A stretch of 10,631 bases of DNA from Actinomycetota bacterium (GTDB lineage Bacteria > Actinomycetota > Thermoleophilia > UBA2241): assembly GCA_003157715.1 (NCBI GenBank), contig PMKK01000023.1, positions 32,020-42,650 on the forward strand, in the 5' to 3' direction. Position numbers and translations under genes: made by a program. The notes beneath the pieces are model-generated. The model ran no database searches. It was not told the origin of the DNA and saw only the letters and a list, made by a program, of their open reading frames with translations. Every line of letters begins with the position of its first letter. The first letter of the stretch is position 1. Shown here piece after piece: positions 6,006-10,631 of the stretch.

Positions 6006-6010
6006 CCATC

Positions 6011-6016
6011 AGTCTA
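6011..6016 (-). promoter_or_regulatory. Possible -10 element for the riboswitch/protease transcript
   Basis: TAGACT on the minus strand would place the transcription start near 6004, directly at the 5' edge of the aptamer. No convincing -35 hexamer is seen 16-18 nt upstream, so the site may use another sigma factor or an activator. Confidence 0.3.
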
Positions 6017-6059
6017 TCGACACGTAGTGGGCTTCCTGAATAGTCCGCGCGCCATAATG

Positions 6060-6078
6060 CGTTGCCCGCTCGGCAACG
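6060..6078. repeat. 7-bp inverted repeat between the divergent transcripts
   Basis: CGTTGCC and GGCAACG flank a 5-nt centre (CGCTC). It lies between the leader of the minus-strand operon and the plus-strand promoter at 6104-6131, a fitting place for a regulator's operator. No T-run follows on either strand, so it is unlikely to be a terminator. Confidence 0.45.
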
Positions 6079-6103
6079 ATTCTCGCCGCGGCGACCAAAC
6101 GTG

Positions 6104-6131
6104 GTGACCGGCAGGGAATGGTTGGTATGAT
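6104..6131 (+). promoter_or_regulatory. Promoter of the radical SAM gene
   Basis: A TATGAT -10 hexamer (6126-6131) preceded by an extended TGG, with GTGACC (6104-6109) as -35 at 16-bp spacing. The transcript would start near 6138 and give a short leader of about 36 nt before the GTG start at 6174. Confidence 0.6.
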
Positions 6132-6173
6132 GCCACGAGGCTCGAGGAATCTTGCCGAAGGGGGTCGCGAAAC

Positions 6174-7538
6174 GTGAGTACTACTGAGGGTCTCTACACT
6201 GCCGTTCAACGGCGCACGATCAATCAGATCCTGAAGCTGGCGACAAGCGACGACAAGGCCAAGATCGTCAAGGCTTTCAACCTCGCCGAGAAGCTCACGC
6301 CAGACAACCACAAGTCCGAGATCCTGTTCGTGCGCGACAAGATCATCGACGATCATCCCGCGCTGAATATCGCGCGCCACGTGGTCGGGCAACTGAGCCC
6401 GCGTTCGCGCGACCGTTTCATCGAGTGCTTCGTCATCAACACCATGCTCCGGGGCTCGGCCAAACGCACGGCGTTTCGCGAACGCGAGGGCCTGCCCACG
6501 CCGTTTACCATCCTCGTCAGCCCGACCATGCGCTGCAATCTCACGTGCGAGGGCTGCTTTGCCGGCGAGTACTCGCGCGAGAGCGACATGGATGTGGCGA
6601 CGCTGCAGCGCATCGTCGATCAGGCCAACGAGATGGGTGTGTACCTCATCACCATTCTCGGCGGCGAGCCCTTCTTTCGTGAGGATCTGCTCGACTTCTA
6701 CGCCGCCAATCCCGACGTGTACTTCCACGTCTATACCAACGGCACGCTGCTCGACGAGCCGACCCTCGACCGCCTGGCGGTTCTCGGCAACGTCGCCCCG
6801 ATGCTCAGCATCGAGGGTCCGCGCGAGCAGACCGACGCACGACGCGGTGCCGGCATGTTCGACCAGATCATGGCCGCCATGGACGGGCTGCGAGAGCGCG
6901 GCATGGTATTCGGCTATTCGGCTACCGTGACGCGCCACAACTGGCAGCTGCTGGTGAGCGACGAGTTCACCGATGAGATGGTCGCCAAAGGAGCCATGAT
7001 CTGCTGGAACTTCCTCTACATGCCGGTCGGTGTCGACCCCGACATGAGTCTCATGCTCACACCCGCCGAGCGCAACGAGTTCCGGCTCGGCATCGAACGC
7101 GTGCGCAACTCCAAAGCGCTGTTTCCGGTCGATTTCTGGGGTGACGCGCCGTACGTCGACGGCTGCATCGCCGGAAAGCACTACATCCACATCAACAACG
7201 AGGGCTGGGTCGAGCCCTGCATCTTCACGCATTTCGCCACCGACAACGTGCACGACGTCTCGCTCAAAGAGGCGTTCTCGTCGCCCTTCTTCCAGGAGAT
7301 CCGCCGGCGTCAGCCCTTCAACCACAACCTCCTCATGCCGTGCATGCTGATCGACAATCCGCACCACTCGCGCGAGATCATCGCCAAGACGGGCGCTCAC
7401 CCGACCCACGAGGGCGCCGAGACGCTGATCACGCGGCTCCAGTCCGACCTCGACGAGTACGCGGCCGAAGTCGACCGCGTTTACCAGCCGGTCTGGTCGT
7501 GCAGGGGCAAGGCGAAGGACCCGGCCGCGCACGAGTGA
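6174..7538 (+). CDS. Radical SAM protein with SPASM-like C-terminal cysteines, function unassigned
   Basis: A 454-residue soluble enzyme. The radical SAM [4Fe-4S] motif is C121-x3-C125-x2-C128 in MRCNLTCEGCFAGEY, followed by the SAM-binding GGEP at 163-166 and the YTNGT strand at 187-191. The C-terminal part has further cysteines, C331 (CIAGKHYIHIN), C349 (VEPCIF) and C390 (LLMPCMLID), which could hold an auxiliary iron-sulfur cluster as in SPASM proteins. An N-terminal helical region of about 105 residues precedes the barrel. The GTG start has an AAGGGGG ribosome binding site about 8 nt upstream. It stands alone between a clear promoter and a strong terminator, with no precursor peptide or partner gene beside it. 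It looks like a conserved, uncharacterised radical SAM family; I do not assign a reaction. Confidence 0.9.
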   Translation: MSTTEGLYTAVQRRTINQILKLATSDDKAKIVKAFNLAEKLTPDNHKSEILFVRDKIIDDHPALNIARHVVGQLSPRSRDRFIECFVINTMLRGSAKRTAFREREGLPTPFTILVSPTMRCNLTCEGCFAGEYSRESDMDVATLQRIVDQANEMGVYLITILGGEPFFREDLLDFYAANPDVYFHVYTNGTLLDEPTLDRLAVLGNVAPMLSIEGPREQTDARRGAGMFDQIMAAMDGLRERGMVFGYSATVTRHNWQLLVSDEFTDEMVAKGAMICWNFLYMPVGVDPDMSLMLTPAERNEFRLGIERVRNSKALFPVDFWGDAPYVDGCIAGKHYIHINNEGWVEPCIFTHFATDNVHDVSLKEAFSSPFFQEIRRRQPFNHNLLMPCMLIDNPHHSREIIAKTGAHPTHEGAETLITRLQSDLDEYAAEVDRVYQPVWSCRGKAKDPAAHE

Positions 7539-7593
7539 CCGTGACCGTCCGCACTCGCCGGGGTGGGACGACGCAACAAGCCTGAGACGCGAA

Positions 7594-7618
7594 GGGCGGG
7601 CGGCACGGCCGCCCGCCT
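7594..7618 (+). terminator. Strong GC hairpin after the radical SAM gene
   Basis: GGCGGGCGGC and GCCGCCCGCC form a perfect 10-bp stem around the 3-nt loop ACG, 56 nt after the stop codon. Only TCTC follows instead of a T-run, as is common for terminators in GC-rich genomes. Confidence 0.6.
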
Positions 7619-7845
7619 CTCGCCGTCGTTGTTGGCGGCGTCCGGCAGGGGTGCGATGGGCGCTGTCGCCGAGCGCCGCGCGCGCCTGACGGCGCCGGTC
7701 TCGCGAACGCCGTGGCGACGCTATGGCAGGAAGCTCGTCGCGCCGCCCGAAGTAGGCCCCAAGCAGGCCCGAAGCAGGCCACTCGTAAAGGTTCGGGGCG
7801 CTTGTGACGACGATGAGCGCACGAGCCCCCCCCCAGGGAGTGCCC
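7619..7845. other. Intergenic stretch ahead of the amidase gene
   Basis: No gene or known riboswitch class is recognised here. It holds three imperfect 11-bp tandem units (7749-7781) and the ribosome binding site AGGGAG (7835-7840). No clear -35/-10 pair was found, although the amidase probably has its own promoter because a strong hairpin closes the preceding gene. Confidence 0.5.
7749..7781. repeat. Three imperfect 11-bp tandem repeats
   Basis: GAAGTAGGCCC, CAAGCAGGCCC and GAAGCAGGCCA follow each other without gaps, differing at one to three positions, within the leader region of the amidase gene. Confidence 0.75.
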
Positions 7846-10464
7846 ATGAGCGTCTTTAGCGTCTTGCCGCCACGACTCGTTTTGCCAGCAACCCACAGCC
7901 CGGCATGTGCCGGAGCTCGTCTTCGTGCGGGCACGTGGCGGCGCGCAACGTCGACGTCCAGCGCGCCGGCCGGGCCGGCCGCGGGTACCGCGGCCACGCT
8001 CCTGGCTTCGGCCGCGCTCCTGGTCGCGCTGGCGCTCCTGGTCGCGGCGGGGTTCGCGCTGCTCGCGACGCCGGCCGGCGCGGCTCCCCTGACCAGCGGC
8101 TTCATAGTGCCGGTCCCGAGCTCGGCGACCGGGTCTCTCGCGGCTGCGCTCGCCACTACGCCGAACGCTCCGGCGGCCACCGGCAGTGCGCTGCGCGAGC
8201 GCTTCAGCCACTCGCTGCGCGCGACGGTCGCGCCCGACGGCAGACCGGCGACGAGAGCCGATACGGGGTCGCGGTTCGACATGATCGGCATCCTCTTTCG
8301 CACGACGCCGGCAGGTGTGCGCACGGTCGAGTTCCGCCTGCGCACAAGTCTCGATGGGACGTCCTGGACTCCCTGGTTCACGCTCAAGGCCGATGCCCAG
8401 AGCGGTCCCGCCGGAAGCGTGTGCGGCAGGGCCGACCTGGTGACCGAGCCGGTCTGGGTAGGCGCCGCTCGGTTCGTCGACTACGAAGTGGCCACGACCG
8501 GCGCCGGCGCGGCGCCCGTGAGCGATGTGCGGCTCGCTTGTGTCGAGTCTGAAGCGACCACGGCCGTTGCGGCGGCACCGGTCACGGCGCCGGCGCGGTC
8601 CGGCGCGGCGACGATTTCGAGCAGGCTGGCCGCGCCGATCAAGCCGCCGATCGTCAGTCGCGCCCAATGGGGCGCGAACGAGGCCTACCGTACAGGCTCG
8701 CCGTCCTACGGTGTCGTGCGCTGCGCGTTCGTTCACCATACCGTCAACGCCAACACCTACACGCGCGCTCAAGCACCCGCCCTCGTGCGCGGCATCTATT
8801 ACTACCATACGCAGGTCAACGGCTGGTGGGACATCGGCTACAACTTTCTGATCGATCGCTTCGGCACGATCTACGAGGGTCGCTACGGCGGCGTCACCAA
8901 GGCGGTGCAGGGCGCTCAGGTGCTCGGCTTCAACAGCTGGAGCACCGGTGTGGCGCTGATCGGCACTTTCGAGACGGTGGCACCGTCCGCGGCGGCGGTC
9001 TCTTCGCTGGAGCGGCTGCTGTCCTGGAAGCTCGACCTGTCGCATCTGAACCCGCGCGGCACGGCGCGCATCCGCTGTTCGACCGCCGAGATGTACAAGG
9101 TCGGTCAGTGGGTAACGGTGCCGGTGATCCTCGGCCATCGGCAGGTGAACTACACCGAATGCCCGGGCAACGTGCTGTTCGGCATGCTGCCCGCCATCCG
9201 CAAGACGGTGGCCGCCCTCGGCGACCCCAAGATCTTCACGCCGACCGTGAGTCCGGCCGTCTTCAGCCCCAACGGCGACGGCGTGCGTGACACCGCCACG
9301 CTGAAGGCCGTCCTGTCGGGCTCTGACCACTGGGCGATCACCGTGAGCGATGCCTCGGGCACCGTGGTAGCCGACTTCTCGGGGACGGGTTCGACCGCTA
9401 GCGTGGCCTGGGACGGTCGCGACAACGCCGGGCGGCGGCTTCCCGACGGCAGGTACTCGGCGAGTTTCACCGCGACGAGCGCCAACGGGACCGCTCGGCC
9501 GGCGAGCGTCGCGCTGCGGATCGACACGGTGCGGCCGGTCATCAGCGGCCTCACGCTCAGTCCGGCCGTCATCAGCCCGAACGGCGATCATCTGGCCGAC
9601 ACCGCTCGTCTGGCGTTCAGCGTGAACGAGACGAGCAAGCTGAGCTTCACCGTGCTCAACGCGAAGGGCGTCACGGTGCGCACCATGACGGTCGCCGCCG
9701 CGGTCGCGCCGGGGACGCGGCGGCTTGTCTGGGACGGCAGAGTGAGCTCGGCCGGCGGGCTTGCGGCGGCGGCCGACGGCGCCTACAGCGTGGTCGTGCG
9801 CGCCGCGGACGCGGCCGGCAACGCGGGCACCGCGCGCTGCGCCGTGACGGTCGACGACACTCTCGGCCACGCGGCCGCGACGCCGGCCTGGCTGTCGCCC
9901 AACGGCGACGGCGTGCGCGACGCGACGGTAGTGTCGTTTCGCACTACGCGCGGCGCCAAGATCGGCTTGGTTTTCGCCGCCCCGAACGGCACGACGGTAC
10001 GCCGGGTCGCGCTCGGCAGCCTGGCCGCCGGCCGGCATAGCTGGTCGTGGAACGGTGCGAACGCGGCCGGCACCAAGGTCGCGGACGGCCGCTACACCTG
10101 CACGCTCACGGCGGTGAACGCTGCCGGTACGGTGGCCGTGCCGGTGAGGGCCTATGTCGACACTGCTCCCCCCGTCGCGGCATGGGGCTCGGGCTTCGTG
10201 AAGGTCAAGCTCGGCAAGCAGCTCAAAGCCGTCTACAGCCTCGCCGACAACGAGAGCCCGACGGTCGCCGTCACCATCGTGGCGAGGTCGTCGTCGGGTG
10301 CCCAGGTGGCGTCGGTGTCGCGGCCCGCGGCAGCGGTCGGGGCCGGCCAGAAATGGGCCTTCAAACCGAAGGCACGCGGCCGCTATACGGTGCTGCTTCG
10401 TGCCGTCGACCGCGCCGGCAACCGCCAGGCGGTCGTGGCTCGCCTTGTCGTGACGGTGACGTAG
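7846..10464 (+). CDS. Exported N-acetylmuramoyl-L-alanine amidase (Amidase_2/PGRP) with FlgD-like Ig tail
   Basis: An 872-residue cell-envelope hydrolase that should cut the bond between N-acetylmuramic acid and the stem peptide of peptidoglycan. A hydrophobic export segment lies at about 49-72, with ATPAGAA before the likely cleavage at ~80, after an unusually long polar N-terminus. Residues 82-235 form a domain often seen ahead of actinobacterial amidases (DGTSWTPWFTL). The Amidase_2 domain spans about 268-458: zinc ligands H297 (FVHHT), H431 and C439 (GHRQVNYTECPG), plus YNFLID at 332-337. Then come FlgD-like Ig domains of about 100 residues, with SPNGDGVRD at 474, SPNGDHLAD at 577 and SPNGDGVRD at 684, WDG/WNG at 522, 629 and 735, and DGRY/DGAY turns; a fourth, degenerate unit ends the protein. 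I chose the ATG at 7846 for its AGGGAG ribosome binding site 5 nt upstream; ATG 7813 and GTG 7804 are possible in-frame alternatives. Confidence 0.93.
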   Translation: MSVFSVLPPRLVLPATHSPACAGARLRAGTWRRATSTSSAPAGPAAGTAATLLASAALLVALALLVAAGFALLATPAGAAPLTSGFIVPVPSSATGSLAAALATTPNAPAATGSALRERFSHSLRATVAPDGRPATRADTGSRFDMIGILFRTTPAGVRTVEFRLRTSLDGTSWTPWFTLKADAQSGPAGSVCGRADLVTEPVWVGAARFVDYEVATTGAGAAPVSDVRLACVESEATTAVAAAPVTAPARSGAATISSRLAAPIKPPIVSRAQWGANEAYRTGSPSYGVVRCAFVHHTVNANTYTRAQAPALVRGIYYYHTQVNGWWDIGYNFLIDRFGTIYEGRYGGVTKAVQGAQVLGFNSWSTGVALIGTFETVAPSAAAVSSLERLLSWKLDLSHLNPRGTARIRCSTAEMYKVGQWVTVPVILGHRQVNYTECPGNVLFGMLPAIRKTVAALGDPKIFTPTVSPAVFSPNGDGVRDTATLKAVLSGSDHWAITVSDASGTVVADFSGTGSTASVAWDGRDNAGRRLPDGRYSASFTATSANGTARPASVALRIDTVRPVISGLTLSPAVISPNGDHLADTARLAFSVNETSKLSFTVLNAKGVTVRTMTVAAAVAPGTRRLVWDGRVSSAGGLAAAADGAYSVVVRAADAAGNAGTARCAVTVDDTLGHAAATPAWLSPNGDGVRDATVVSFRTTRGAKIGLVFAAPNGTTVRRVALGSLAAGRHSWSWNGANAAGTKVADGRYTCTLTAVNAAGTVAVPVRAYVDTAPPVAAWGSGFVKVKLGKQLKAVYSLADNESPTVAVTIVARSSSGAQVASVSRPAAAVGAGQKWAFKPKARGRYTVLLRAVDRAGNRQAVVARLVVTVT

Positions 10465-10479
10465 CGCTCGCGGGCCGGG

Positions 10480-10496
10480 CCGCGGCGTCCCCGCGG
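10480..10496 (+). terminator. Weak hairpin after the amidase gene
   Basis: CCGCGG-CGTCC-CCGCGG gives a 6-bp GC stem with a 5-nt loop 15 nt after the stop codon. There is no T-run behind it. The remaining bases to the window end show no recognisable gene or signal. Confidence 0.35.
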
Positions 10497-10631
10497 ACCG
10501 GGTTCCGCAACGACGTCGGTCTGAGGCGGCGGCGCACGGAGCTCGAAGTCGGTCTCACCCGATCCTGTTTGACCTCGCGTGACGGGACACCGTGTCTAGG
10601 CCGTCGGTCGACTTCGTCGTCGCCGCTCAGG

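Noticed and set aside
5788..6009. 73-codon frame across the riboswitch
   Set aside because: It covers the conserved aptamer RNA and contains no protein motif; the RNA explains the sequence.
7619..7845. Cyclic di-AMP (ydaO) or second c-di-GMP riboswitch ahead of the amidase
   Set aside because: Such RNAs often precede wall hydrolases, but none of their conserved blocks was found here by eye.
6009..8387. 792-codon open frame on the minus strand opposite the radical SAM gene
   Set aside because: It is antisense to a certain gene, spans the terminator and promoter regions, has no recognisable domain and shows the His/Val/Arg-rich composition typical of frames opposite GC-rich genes.
7429..10038. 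869-codon open frame on the minus strand opposite the amidase
   Set aside because: Arg/Gly/Ala-rich composition, no domain, and complete overlap with the clearly coding amidase; a product of third-position GC bias.
10569..10598. Possible promoter with TTGACC near the right edge
   Set aside because: The -35 is good, but the sequence 17-18 nt downstream (GTGTCTA) is a poor -10 and no gene follows within the window.

Overview
The window is high-GC bacterial DNA from a chromosome. Codon use, signal peptides, the SpoIIE/SpoIIAB/STAS regulators and the amidase with FlgD-like repeats suggest an actinobacterial lineage (Thermoleophilia or Coriobacteriia relatives are possible, Chloroflexi less so). 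That placement is inference, because there is no rRNA gene to test it. No mobile element, tRNA, rRNA or CRISPR array was seen.

Left part (1-1430, + strand): the 3' end of a cardiolipin synthase-like phospholipase D gene, a small SRPBCC-like protein with an excellent ribosome binding site, and a typical 2-Cys AhpC/Prx1 peroxiredoxin.

Central part (1526-about 6010, - strand): the most interesting region, a compact apparent operon. In transcription order it holds a cyclic-di-GMP-I (GEMM-I) riboswitch aptamer (about 6005-5928), a secreted S8 subtilisin-like protease ending in eight KYAWS repeats, a membrane-anchored SpoIIE-type PP2C phosphatase whose start codon lies in the last repeat of the protease gene, a SpoIIAB/RsbW-like kinase with an extra N-terminal region, and a STAS anti-sigma-factor antagonist. 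Spacings are a 28-nt overlap, 21 nt and 17 nt. The layout suggests that c-di-GMP controls both an extracellular protease and a complete kinase/phosphatase/antagonist partner-switching module. No sigma factor or other output is encoded in the window.

Right part (6100-10464, + strand): a divergent, well-formed promoter drives a radical SAM/SPASM-like protein of unassigned function. It is followed by a strong GC hairpin terminator and then by a large exported N-acetylmuramoyl-L-alanine amidase (Amidase_2/PGRP fold) with a tail of FlgD-like Ig domains carrying SPNGDG motifs. The last 167 bases hold no recognisable gene.
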